A stretch of DNA of 20,175 bases from assembly GCA_964517075.1 (NCBI GenBank), contig CAZFAT010000100.1, positions 1-20,175 on the forward strand, read 5' to 3'. This stretch comes from CAZFAT01 sp964517075 (GTDB taxonomy: Bacteria; Acidobacteriota; Vicinamibacteria; Vicinamibacterales; SCN-69-37). A model generated the notes under the pieces. That model was not told where the DNA came from. It worked only from the letters and a program-made list of their open reading frames with translations, and did not search any database. A program made the translations under genes and the position numbers. Of this stretch, positions 6,395 to 14,271 are shown one piece after another; within the stretch, counting starts at the first letter, position 1, and each line of letters opens with the position of its first letter.

Positions 6395-7276
6395 TCAGGC
6401 GGTGAACGGCGCCTTGACGACCACCTTCACGCCGGCGATCACGCCTGTGGCCGCGCGCTGCACCTGTTCCACGGCGGTCGTGCTGATGTTGCCCGCCGCC
6501 TTCAACGCCCCGCCCGCCGCGGCTGACGCCGCATCGGCCGCATCCACGCCAAGCTCCTTCGCGCCCTGGATGGCGCCTTCCACGGCGGCTTTCGCGGTCA
6601 CGGCGATGTCGCCCCCCACGTCGGCCGTGGCCTTGACGACGCTGCCCGCCGTGGCGGCGAGCGTATCGGTGGTCTGGCCACTGAGGTCCGTGGTGCCTCG
6701 GAGGACCCCCAGCATCGCGCCTCTGGCCGCGGATCCGAGATCGCCGCCGACATTCGAGGCGCCCTGGATCAGCCCCCGTGCGACGTTCCCCGTCGCCTCG
6801 GTCGCGGCCTGGCCGACGCCCCCGACACCCTGGATCGCGCCCGCCGCGGCCGCCGTGACCGCGTCGACGCTCTTGATGCCGACACTCGAGGCGCCTTCGA
6901 TGGCGCCCTCCATCGCCTGGCGAGCCGCGCCCCCGACGTCGCCGCCGACGTCCGCCGTCGCCGTGACCAGGCTCTGGACCGTCGAACTCACGGCCTCGAC
7001 CGCTTCACCGCCCACTTCCTTCGTGCCTTTCAGCATGCCAATGACCGCGCCTTTGGTGGCCTTGCCCAGGTCGCCTCCTACCTGGCTCGTCCCCTGGATG
7101 ACGCCGCTGGCCACGTCGGTGACCGACTCGGTCAGCGCCTTGCCAACCGCGCCAGTGCCCTTCAGCGCGGTCGCGAGGGATCCGCTCACAGTTTCGGTGA
7201 CGACGTTGACGACTTCGCCCGTGCCCTTGATGGTACCGATAATCGTGTTCTTCACAGATTCGACGAGAGCTTGCAT
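6395..7276 (-). CDS. Ala/Gly-rich protein built of 22-residue tandem repeats
   Basis: The 293-residue protein starts at an ATG with a GGAGG site six bases upstream. From residue 1 to about 285 it divides without gaps into 22-residue units starting at residues 22, 44, 66, 88, 110, 132, 154, 176, 198, 220, 242 and 264, plus a 21-residue first unit. A unit typically begins V-G-G-D, continues with small and charged residues, and ends G-x-I/L-x-G-x-x-x. Units at 66, 110, 176 and 220 carry the full VGGD, and alternate units tend to differ, hinting at a 44-residue super-repeat. Twenty-two-residue (2 x 11) amphipathic repeats occur in LEA proteins, apolipoproteins and synucleins, which bind membranes or protect cells on drying. 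There is no signal peptide, cysteine, tryptophan or tyrosine. Membrane association or a stress role is inference only. Confidence 0.85.
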   Translation of the reverse strand: MQALVESVKNTIIGTIKGTGEVVNVVTETVSGSLATALKGTGAVGKALTESVTDVASGVIQGTSQVGGDLGKATKGAVIGMLKGTKEVGGEAVEAVSSTVQSLVTATADVGGDVGGAARQAMEGAIEGASSVGIKSVDAVTAAAAGAIQGVGGVGQAATEATGNVARGLIQGASNVGGDLGSAARGAMLGVLRGTTDLSGQTTDTLAATAGSVVKATADVGGDIAVTAKAAVEGAIQGAKELGVDAADAASAAAGGALKAAGNISTTAVEQVQRAATGVIAGVKVVVKAPFTA

Positions 7277-7640
7277 GGGAACCTCCGCGAGGGTTTACGT
7301 TGACAGGTGCAGACACCAAGCCGCCGACCGCCCTCGAGGCGTGCTGAAGGGAGCCGCGGACGCGAAGAGAATCTGGGGAGGCGTCGTGCCGGACGTCAGA
7401 AGACGCCGCGGCCGAGATTACGGAAGGCGGGGCGAACGGGCCGACTCACTTGAGGAGTCTCTGTCGGACCCGCTCGCGCTGTCAACCCGCCACGCGGTTG
7501 CCACGCGGTCACACGGTCCCCGGCCGGTCGCCTGCCATCGAGGGCATCCGGATTCCGCACGGAAACGTAACCAGCGGCTTCGAGACGGTGTGGGACCTGC
7601 CGGGCAGTCTTCCGCTCGCGAAGAGCATCGCGCCTTGCGC
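7277..7640. other. Gap between the repeat-protein gene and the propeller remnant
   Basis: No gene is supported in these 364 bases; the long frames here lack motifs. The left end carries the leader and ribosome binding site of the repeat-protein gene. A two-copy tandem repeat of 11 bases (unit GCCACGCGGT plus one base) lies at 7489-7510 and could be an operator or a chance duplication. Beyond that I see nothing. Confidence 0.5.
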
Positions 7641-8165
7641 CTACGGCTCGAAGCCTTCCAGCATCCAGATGTCGTAGGGCCAGAGCGCGATCGAGGTGGC
7701 CACGCGCGTGCCGTCCGGATGCAGGCTGAAGCCGCGGAGGTCGTCGGTCGCGCCAGGCAGGTCGAGCGCCGCAGTGCGTCGCTCGCGACCGCTGGTTACA
7801 TCGAGTGCCCACAGCTCCCACTCGGCACCAGTGCCTGTTGCATTGCGCGCGATGCCGAGCACGTCGCTGCCATCCCTGGAGAACGCGACGGCCGCGGTCG
7901 CGAAGCTGCGCGACGACAACTGGCGCCCGCGCGCGTAGTCCGCACTCATCAGCCGGAGCCCCTGCCGATCCCCCCGCGCGGCGAGAATCTCGCGGCCGCC
8001 AGGCGCCCACGCGACGGGCACACGCTGCACGGCCAGCTCATCGAGTGGATAGGTGGCCAGAATCTCTGGCGCCGTGCTCGAACCCGGCCGCATGCGCGCC
8101 ACCTGCAATTCGTGGGTGGCAGGCAGGTTGCGCGTGTAAACAATGGAGACCCCGTCGGGTCCTCT
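7641..8165 (-). pseudogene. 3' remnant of a TolB/WD40-like propeller gene
   Basis: A minus-strand frame of about 175 residues carries typical C-terminal propeller motifs: SIVYTRNLPATHELQVARM, VPVAWAPGGREILAARG, AVAFSRDGSDVLGIARN, WELWALDVTSG, and the ending LHPDGTRVATSIALWPYDIWMLEGFEP (given only in part as LWPYDIWMLEGFEP). These match the last blades and tail of kinase-propeller proteins such as the one at 9396-12065. Upstream of about 8165 the similarity stops: there is no kinase domain, membrane segment or ribosome binding site, although the frame itself stays open to 8213. It is most likely the truncated end of another kinase-propeller or TolB-like gene. A short expressed protein cannot be ruled out. 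Confidence 0.72.
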
Positions 8166-8331
8166 CGTCAGAGGCCAAGGTGATCGTATTGAGCCTTGAC
8201 GGTTCGGTAGCACTCACCGGACGCATCGCGCGCTTCGCACGCGAGGGGCACCTGTAGTACCTGCCCAGCCGGCACAGCGTCAAGGCTCACGTGGCTGGTC
8301 CGCCTCGTGTCAGGTTTGGTCCTATCGCGTT

Positions 8332-9279
8332 CTATTGGAGCTCCTTCAACCACGCGCGCGCGAACTGGACCGCCGCATTGGTTGGCGCCGCACCGAGGAT
8401 GTACTCCAACTGGGTCAGCCCCCACATCTCAGCGCCATCACCCCAATAGAGACGCGGCCCCTCCAACCGCGTTGGCTGCTTGAAGTCGATCTTGGCGGCG
8501 TCGTCGATGAATAAGGTCAGGTTTTTCTTGAGAATGGCATTCAAGTTGTAGTGGTTCCAGTGCACCTGCTCGAGCCGAATCTTGTCCTTGTCCCCTCCGC
8601 TCGCGCTGGCAGCCAGAAGCGTGGCTTCGGTGTCGGGGCCGCCCATGGATGCTGATTTGGCGACGGTGTACTGCTTCTTGAACTCCTCCGGATTGGTCTT
8701 GATCAGCGGCGCCAGCGTGTTGAGTTTCGCCAGATAGGTCTGCGCTTTCGCGCGCTCCGCGCCGGTCTCGGTCTTGATGGTCTCGGCGAGCTCCGTCCGT
8801 TCTTCTTCGAATGCCTGCCTGAGAGCGTCAGACGGGAACCCACGCATCATCATGATGATCGGGATGATGGTCGTCGTGATCATGTCGGCATCGAGAGTCC
8901 CTGTGGTGCCGAACGTCTGCTCGTTCACGCCGTGATCGACAGCCCTATTGCTTTGCTTGGCGATCGTCGCCGTGTGCTCCGCGCGGAACGCCGGCGCCAT
9001 GACGACGGCCTTGACGGCGGCCAGCACTTCCTGCGTGAGCGCCACCCGCTCCGCCGGGCTCATCGCCTGGATCGCCTTCAGCGCGGTCGCCGAGGTGCCT
9101 GGCGTCTGGTCCATCAGCCACACGCTGTCGGCTGCAGTGGACTCGGCGATCCACGAGACCGCCCACGCTCGAAGATCCGCAGCCGTGAGCCCGACCTTGG
9201 GCAGCGCCGACTGTCTTGCCACAAGGCTGAAGCCCGATAGGACGACGAGGCTGGTGATGAGGGTCACGCGACTGATCAT
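8332..9279 (-). CDS. Secreted protein of unknown function, 315 residues
   Basis: The N-terminus MISRVTLITSLVVLSGFSLVA is a clear signal peptide, with cleavage likely near residue 22. The mature part is mostly helical and rich in Ala, Thr and Lys, with segments such as LKAIQAMSPAERVALTQEVLAA (shown in part), TLDADMITTTIIPIIMMMRGF and EEFKKQYTVAKSASMGG. It ends in a WGDGAEMWGLTQLEYILGA region. There are no cysteines, no lipobox and no enzyme motif that I recognise. It is divergent from the kinase gene, with 116 bases between the two starts. The start codon is an ATG with only a weak purine stretch upstream. Even codon pattern and the signal peptide make it a real gene. It is probably periplasmic or extracellular and restricted to related bacteria. 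Confidence 0.8.
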   Translation of the reverse strand: MISRVTLITSLVVLSGFSLVARQSALPKVGLTAADLRAWAVSWIAESTAADSVWLMDQTPGTSATALKAIQAMSPAERVALTQEVLAAVKAVVMAPAFRAEHTATIAKQSNRAVDHGVNEQTFGTTGTLDADMITTTIIPIIMMMRGFPSDALRQAFEEERTELAETIKTETGAERAKAQTYLAKLNTLAPLIKTNPEEFKKQYTVAKSASMGGPDTEATLLAASASGGDKDKIRLEQVHWNHYNLNAILKKNLTLFIDDAAKIDFKQPTRLEGPRLYWGDGAEMWGLTQLEYILGAAPTNAAVQFARAWLKELQ

Positions 9280-9382
9280 GGTTCGCTCTGGGGAGACGTT
9301 ACTCGATCCATCTGAGATCCCATGCCTTCGAATTCACCCTGGACCGGGTCGATTGGAACGCGGAGGGCCTGCGGTCCCCCCG

Positions 9383-9388
9383 TATAAT
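9383..9388 (+). promoter_or_regulatory. -10 box giving a probably leaderless kinase mRNA
   Basis: A perfect TATAAT ends seven bases before the GTG start at 9396. Transcription starting 6-8 bases downstream would begin at or next to the start codon, and there is no Shine-Dalgarno sequence. This also fixes the GTG as the start codon. Confidence 0.7.
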
Positions 9389-9395
9389 CCGAACC

Positions 9396-12065
9396 GTGTC
9401 GCTCGCGCCCGGCGCTCGTCTGGGGCCGTTCGAGATCGTCGGGCCGATTGGCGCAGGCGGGATGGGCGAGGTCTATCGCGCGCGAGATTCCAAGCTCGGG
9501 CGCGACGTCGCCATCAAGGTCCTGCCCGCGGCGTTCACGGCCGAGCCGGAACGCCTGGTCCGCTTCGAACGGGAAGCGCGCGTCCTCGCCGCGCTGAATC
9601 ACCCGCACATCGCCCAGATCTACGGCCTCGAAGACGCCGGCAGCACCCGCGCGCTGGTCCTGGAGCTCGTCGAAGGCCGGACGCTCGCTGACCACATCCT
9701 GTCGCGCCCGCGCGGCCTGGCGGTGTCGGAGGCGCTGACGATCGCGCGGCAGATCGCCGACGCGCTCGAGGCGGCGCACGACAAAGGCATCGTCCATCGC
9801 GACCTCAAGCCGGCCAACGCCATCGTCACACCCTCCGGCGCGGTGAAGGTCCTGGACTTCGGCCTGGCCAAGACGCTCGTCGCGGACGCCGAGGCGGACA
9901 CCCACGCCACGCAGACGACCATGACCGCGACCGGCACGGTGATGGGCACGGTGCCGTACATGAGTCCGGAACAGGCGCGCGGACAGGCCACCGACAAACG
10001 CACGGATATCTGGGCGCTCGGATGCATCCTGTTCGAGATGCTGACGGGCCGGCGCGCATTCCACGGATCAACCACGGTCGACACGCTCGTCGCGATTTCC
10101 GAACGTGAACCGAACTGGACGCTCGTGCCGGACACGCCCGCGAGCGTGCGAAGACTCCTGCGCCGCTGCCTCGAAAAAGACCCGAGACGACGAGTTCGCG
10201 ACGCCGGCGACGTGCGTCTCGAGATCGACGACATCCTCACCGGTCAGGCGGATGCGGATCCAGCGACGGCCCCAAGCTCCACGTACTCACGAGCCGCCGT
10301 GTGGCGATGGGCCGGGGCGGCGCTCCTCATCGTTGGGCTCGCGGCCGGTGGTGCGTGGCTTCTGACTCGCTCCGCCGCACTCCACGCCCCGGCCGGCGTC
10401 GTACGGCTGTCGATTCCGTTTCTCGAGAGGCCACGCGCCCTGCCGATCGGGAGCGGGCACCTGGCGATCTCCGATGATGGATTACGCGTCGCCTACGCCG
10501 CGACAAATCAACTCTGGCTCCGCCGCATGGATCAGGAGGAGGCCACGGCGATCCCGATCTCGGGCTCGAATCCGTTCTTCTCGCCGAATGGAGAGTGGGT
10601 TGGCTTGTTCAGGGCCAACGCGCTGGTGAAGGTGCCGGTGGACGGGGGGCCCTCGGCGATTCTCGTCGTCACGAGCGACCGGCCGGCCGGCGCGGCCTGG
10701 AACCGAGCGGGCACGATCGTGTTCGCCACGACCGAGGGACTGTTCCAGGTCTCGGACGCGGGCGGAACACCGCGGCTCTTGGCGACGCCCGATCGTGCGC
10801 GCGGCGAGGTTCTCTACGCCTGGCCTCAGTTCCTGCCGGGCAGCCGATCGCTCGTGTTCACCGCGCGATCCGAAAGCGGGCCGGCGCGAGTCGCGATGCT
10901 GAATCTCGACACCCTCGAGCAGACGTCCCTGCTCGAGGGCGCCAGTTCCGCCCGGTATGTGTCCAGTGGTCACCTCGTGTTCTTTTCGGGCACGACGTTC
11001 CGCGCGGTCGCGTTCGACGCACACACGGGACAGGTGCGCGGGGAACGGATCACGCTCCCCGTGATGGACATCGCGACCGCGGCCGACAACGGCGCCGCCA
11101 ATTTCGCGGTGTCGGCAACCGGCACCCTCGTCTTCACAACAGGAAAGGAGGTCGCGACGCCGAGTGGCGACCGATCGGTCGCGAGCTCGCTGGTGTGGAT
11201 GGATCGCCAGGGCCAGAGAGAACCTGTCGCGATCGCACCCGGGAGCTACGCCTATCCGCGCGTGTCACGGGACGGCGCCGCGGTGGCGCTCGACATCAAC
11301 ACGGGCGGTCAGCGGGATATCTGGATCCTGAACCTCCAGCGGTTGACGTTGACGCAACTGACTCACGGTCCGACGGAAGACATCTTGCCCGAATGGGGCC
11401 CGGACGGCCGCGTCTACTTCGCGTCGGACCGGTCCGGCAACTTCGACATCTACTCGCAGCTCGCCGACGGCGCATCCGGCGACCGCCTGGAGTACGCCGC
11501 GCCGGGGTTTCAGGCGCCGGGAGGCGTGACACCGGACGGCACGCGCCTCCTGGTCTACGAACGCTTCAACGATCTGAGCCTGCTGACGCTGGGCCGGGGC
11601 GATCGCGTCGAGCCGCTCCTCCACACCAAGGCGGACGAGGCGCTCCCGGACCTGTCTCCAGACGGTCGCTGGATGGCCTACGAGTCCAACGAATCCGGAA
11701 CACAGTTCGAAGTGTTCGTTCGTCCCTTCCCCGACGTGAACGGCAGCCGCGAGCAGGTCTCGGTCAACGGCGGGCGCTATCCGCGATGGGCGCCGAAGGG
11801 CAACGAGATCCACTTCGTCAATCTCGACGGCGCGATGATGGCGGCGTCGATTTCTTTTGCTCCGAGCCCGAGAATCGGATCGATCACGAAGCTGTTCGAT
11901 TGGCGCACACCGCCGGCCGGACGGACTGGAAGGCCGTACGACGTGTCGCCGATCGACGGACGGTTCCTGATGACGGAGGTGGCGCCGTCCGCTCCCCGTG
12001 GTCCAACGCACGTGTCGGTGGTGTTGAACTGGGTCGAAGAGCTGACGCGCCTGGCGCCGCGCTGA
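9396..12065 (+). CDS. Membrane Ser/Thr protein kinase with a TolB/WD40-like propeller sensor
   Basis: The 889-residue protein starts at a GTG. Its PknB-like kinase domain spans about 10-280. It has glycine loop G19-A-G-G-M-G24, ATP lysine K41 in VAIK, helix-C glutamate E60, catalytic HRD 134-136 with K138 and N141, DFG 154-156, and MSPE 189-192 in place of APE. All catalytic residues are present, so it should be active on Ser/Thr. A single membrane segment at about 303-324 puts the kinase in the cytoplasm. The 560-residue C-terminal part, with repeated SPDGRW-, SRDGAAV- and FASDRSGNFDIY-type motifs, forms a TolB-like beta-propeller in the periplasm, presumably the sensor. This layout is common and expanded in Acidobacteriota. 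It stands alone, with no dedicated substrate nearby. It is the intact relative of the pseudogene at 1298-2485. Confidence 0.95.
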   Translation: MSLAPGARLGPFEIVGPIGAGGMGEVYRARDSKLGRDVAIKVLPAAFTAEPERLVRFEREARVLAALNHPHIAQIYGLEDAGSTRALVLELVEGRTLADHILSRPRGLAVSEALTIARQIADALEAAHDKGIVHRDLKPANAIVTPSGAVKVLDFGLAKTLVADAEADTHATQTTMTATGTVMGTVPYMSPEQARGQATDKRTDIWALGCILFEMLTGRRAFHGSTTVDTLVAISEREPNWTLVPDTPASVRRLLRRCLEKDPRRRVRDAGDVRLEIDDILTGQADADPATAPSSTYSRAAVWRWAGAALLIVGLAAGGAWLLTRSAALHAPAGVVRLSIPFLERPRALPIGSGHLAISDDGLRVAYAATNQLWLRRMDQEEATAIPISGSNPFFSPNGEWVGLFRANALVKVPVDGGPSAILVVTSDRPAGAAWNRAGTIVFATTEGLFQVSDAGGTPRLLATPDRARGEVLYAWPQFLPGSRSLVFTARSESGPARVAMLNLDTLEQTSLLEGASSARYVSSGHLVFFSGTTFRAVAFDAHTGQVRGERITLPVMDIATAADNGAANFAVSATGTLVFTTGKEVATPSGDRSVASSLVWMDRQGQREPVAIAPGSYAYPRVSRDGAAVALDINTGGQRDIWILNLQRLTLTQLTHGPTEDILPEWGPDGRVYFASDRSGNFDIYSQLADGASGDRLEYAAPGFQAPGGVTPDGTRLLVYERFNDLSLLTLGRGDRVEPLLHTKADEALPDLSPDGRWMAYESNESGTQFEVFVRPFPDVNGSREQVSVNGGRYPRWAPKGNEIHFVNLDGAMMAASISFAPSPRIGSITKLFDWRTPPAGRTGRPYDVSPIDGRFLMTEVAPSAPRGPTHVSVVLNWVEELTRLAPR

Positions 12066-12105
12066 CACGTGCTGCGTATCGACGAAGGCGATGTTCCCGA
12101 CATCA

Positions 12106-12120
12106 CCTGGTCGAACCAGG
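12106..12120 (+). terminator. Short hairpin after the kinase gene
   Basis: CCTGGT and ACCAGG form a six-base-pair stem around a CGA loop, 41 bases past the kinase stop. It has no U-run, so a terminator role is only possible. Confidence 0.25.
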
Positions 12121-12219
12121 CTGTCCAACTGTGAACACGCCCAGATGACCGTGCGCCATACAGTAAGGCGTGGGATCTCATGGATGATGCGTCGCACACC
12201 TTGAAACCGTGGGCTGCGC

Positions 12220-12645
12220 GTGCTGGGCTTCGCGATCAATGGCCGCGCTGACGAGCTGGCGCTGGAGATGCTCGGCCAGGTGCTGGACGATCTGCCAATC
12301 GTCGTGGAGGTCACCAAAGGGCGCATGCTCGCCTCGGAGCTGGTGTCGCTGGTACAGGCGCAGGGAGTATCGGTCGTCTGCCTCGCCGATCTGCCGCCCA
12401 GCCCTCCGTCCAAGACCCGCTACCTCGTGAAGAGGCTCCACGCCGCGTTGCCGAGTATCCGCATCCTCGTCGGGCGCTGGAGTCCGCAGGCGCTGGCGGA
12501 CGACAGCACGCAGCTGCTGCGGGAGGCGGGAGCGACGCACGTGGCCTCGACACTTGCGGAGACCCGGACGTACCTGGGCGGGCTGGTCGAGATTCCTCGC
12601 ATCCCGCTCCCGGGCGGGCAGCATCAAGTGGCACCATGGTCATAG
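12220..12645 (+). CDS. Stand-alone domain resembling the C-terminus of AI-2E family transporters (possibly truncated)
   Basis: The 141-residue reading starts at a GTG at 12220; a stop at 12202-12204 closes the frame upstream. The order RVLGFAINGRADELALEMLG (with RVL just before the GTG), IVVEVTKGRMLASELVSLV, VVCLADLPPS, TRYLVKRLHAALPSIRILVG and LREAGATHVASTLAE resembles the cytoplasmic, B12-binding-like alpha/beta domain fused to the C-terminus of some AI-2E family permeases. The permease part is missing and no ribosome binding site is evident. So this is either a 5'-deleted remnant or a free domain. The cobalamin-ligand DxHxxG motif of true B12 domains is not visible. Its last ten bases overlap the CNNM transporter gene, which suggests the two are transcribed together and that the frame is still translated. 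Confidence 0.6.
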   Translation: MLGFAINGRADELALEMLGQVLDDLPIVVEVTKGRMLASELVSLVQAQGVSVVCLADLPPSPPSKTRYLVKRLHAALPSIRILVGRWSPQALADDSTQLLREAGATHVASTLAETRTYLGGLVEIPRIPLPGGQHQVAPWS

Positions 12646-13937
12646 ACGTATCGTTCCTGCTCGCGCTGATCGTTCTGAATGGCGTCTTCGCGATGTCCGA
12701 AATCGCGGTGGTCAGTTCGAAGAAGGCTCGGCTGCAGCGCATGGCCTCCGAGGGGCGGACCGGAGCGGCGCGGGCGCTCGCCCTGGCGGCCGAGCCGACG
12801 CGGTTTTTCTCGACCGTTCAGATTGGCATCACCTGCGTCGGGATTCTCAGCGGCGCGATCGGCGAAGCGACCCTCGCCCGCCGACTGCAGCCCGTTCTTG
12901 AAGGCGTCCCGCTCCTCGAGTCACAGGCGCGGGTGCTCTCGTTGATCCTGATGGTCATGGCGCTCACCTACGTCTCGCTGATCGTGGGCGAGCTCGTGCC
13001 GAAGCGACTGGCGCTGACCGCTCCGGAGCGCATCGCCTCCCTCGTCGCTCGGCCGATGCAGATCCTGGCGACGATCGGGCGCCCGCTCGTGCAGCTGCTC
13101 AGCGCGTCAACCGACGGCGTGCTGAGACTGTTTCGCGTGCGCCAGACGCCAGAGCCGGCGGTGTCGCTCGAAGAAATTAAGGTGCTGATGCAGCAAGGCA
13201 CCGAGGCCGGAATCTTCGAGAAGAGCGAGCAGGACATGGTCACGAACGTGCTCGACCTGGACGAACGGCGGGTCGGCGCCATCCTCACACCGCGCTCGGA
13301 CATCGTGTTTCTCGAAGTGGGCCAGACGTTCGAGCAGCACCGGCAGGTGCTGGCTGAAACCCCTCACAGCATCGTGCCCATCTGCAACGGCGGGCTGGAT
13401 CATGTGGTCGGGTTCGTGCGATCCAAGGACGTCCTGGCCAAGCTGATCCGCGATCAGTCGGTGGACGTGGCCGGACTCGCCTCTCCTCCCTTGTTCGTGC
13501 CGCGCAGCATCACGCTGATGAAGCTGCTACACCACTTCCGTCAGGCCCATTTGCCAGTCGCGCTGGTCGTGAGCGAGCACGGCGAAGTGGAAGGCCTCGT
13601 CAGTCTTACGGACGTGGTCGCCGCGATTGTCGGCGACCTGGCGGAAACCGCGGGTGAGGAGCCATCGGTGGTCCGGCGAGAGGACGGGAGTCTCCTGCTC
13701 GACGGCAATCTGTCGTGGGATCACGCCGAGCGCGCGATCGGCGCGGGCACCCTGACCGCGGAAGACGAGGCGTTCCAGACGCTCGGCGGATTCGTGATGC
13801 ATCGCCTGGGCCGTGTGCCGCGCACCGGCGAGGTGTTTCATCACGCTGGTCTTCGGTTCGAAATCGTCGACATGGATGGCAATCGGGTGGACCGGGTCCT
13901 GGTCTCGAAGGCACCCGACCGGCCATCCGATCCGTAG
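12636..13937 (+). CDS. CNNM/CorC (hemolysin C)-type transporter with CBS domains
   Basis: The 433-residue protein has the standard order of the family. A DUF21/CNNM membrane domain (about 1-175) begins FLLALIVLNGVFAMSEIAVV, and the characteristic GELVPKRLAL motif is at about 117-126. A pair of CBS domains follows (about 200-330), with ILTPRSDIVFLE and the VEGLVSLTDVVAAIVGDL motif near its end. A CorC_HlyC C-terminal domain (about 345-425) contains LDGNLSWDHAE, TLGGFVMHRLGRVPRTGE and FEIVDMDGNRVDRV. Members are inner-membrane proteins implicated in Mg2+ or Na+-coupled divalent metal export; CBS domains bind adenine nucleotides. The historical hemolysin name does not imply toxicity. The start overlaps the preceding domain gene by ten bases. 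Length is normal and no lesion is visible. Confidence 0.93.
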   Translation: MVIDVSFLLALIVLNGVFAMSEIAVVSSKKARLQRMASEGRTGAARALALAAEPTRFFSTVQIGITCVGILSGAIGEATLARRLQPVLEGVPLLESQARVLSLILMVMALTYVSLIVGELVPKRLALTAPERIASLVARPMQILATIGRPLVQLLSASTDGVLRLFRVRQTPEPAVSLEEIKVLMQQGTEAGIFEKSEQDMVTNVLDLDERRVGAILTPRSDIVFLEVGQTFEQHRQVLAETPHSIVPICNGGLDHVVGFVRSKDVLAKLIRDQSVDVAGLASPPLFVPRSITLMKLLHHFRQAHLPVALVVSEHGEVEGLVSLTDVVAAIVGDLAETAGEEPSVVRREDGSLLLDGNLSWDHAERAIGAGTLTAEDEAFQTLGGFVMHRLGRVPRTGEVFHHAGLRFEIVDMDGNRVDRVLVSKAPDRPSDP

Positions 13938-13966
13938 AGCCTCGCCCTCTGACACGCGGGAGGCTC
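13937..13966 (+). terminator. Inverted repeat right after the CNNM gene
   Basis: GAGCCTC (13937-13943) and GAGGCTC (13960-13966) pair perfectly over seven bases with a 16-base loop, beginning at the last base of the stop codon. There is no U-run, so the terminator call is tentative. Confidence 0.3.
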
Positions 13967-14092
13967 ACATGCGCCACAACGCTGCGCTCATCCTGTTGTC
14001 GTGCTCGTCGCGATCCCGCCCAAGCAGGCATTGCCTGCGAGGGACATCATGACGGTGCGTAAGGCGTCCGCCCGGGCCGCACGCTTCGCGGA

Positions 14093-14251
14093 CTAACTTG
14101 ACGCGGTCTTGTTGGGCTGGTTCTTCCGGCTGCCCTGAGGCGTCGTGCGTCCTCCAGCGTTGGGCGTATGGCCGTAGCCGCTCTGACTCGTCTTGGGTGC
14201 GGGCTCTCTCGGCTTGGCAGGGGCGGGCGTCTTCTGCTTCTGAACTGGCAT
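14093..14251 (-). CDS. Small basic, Pro/Gln-rich protein, 52 residues
   Basis: I chose the ATG at 14251 because GAGGAA lies four bases upstream; a TTG at 14275 in the same frame has no such site. The product is MPVQKQKTPAPAKPREPAPK followed by a Gly/Ser/Asn-rich tail including SGYGHTPNAGGRTTP and GSRKNQPNK. It is strongly basic, low in hydrophobic residues and likely disordered, with no signal peptide or membrane segment. No family is known to me. It follows the response regulator gene by 20 bases on the same strand and may share its transcript. A good ribosome binding site supports it. Confidence 0.55.
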   Translation of the reverse strand: MPVQKQKTPAPAKPREPAPKTSQSGYGHTPNAGGRTTPQGSRKNQPNKTASS

Positions 14252-14271
14252 GGCGTTCCTCGCGAATCGAA

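Noticed and set aside
6246..8183. 645-residue plus-strand open frame with Ser/Thr/Ala/Pro-rich repeats
   Set aside because: The repeats are the mirror image of the 22-residue repeat gene on the other strand, which has a GGAGG site and clean unit boundaries.
8168..8425. Minus-strand frame with VPAGQVLQVPLACEARDASG between the propeller remnant and the secreted protein
   Set aside because: It overlaps the end of the secreted-protein gene and is out of frame with the propeller remnant; no family match and no ribosome binding site.
10595..12148. 517-residue plus-strand open frame inside the kinase gene
   Set aside because: It is a frame-shifted reading of the propeller; the kinase frame has complete motifs throughout.
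11265..12413. 382-residue minus-strand open frame opposite the kinase 3' end
   Set aside because: It has no recognisable domain or ribosome binding site and overlaps a well-supported gene.
13970..14096. Possible broken small exported protein after the CNNM gene
   Set aside because: An ATG-led frame reaches a stop quickly, and a hydrophobic continuation (VVLVAIPPKQALPARD) exists only in another frame; too short to support.
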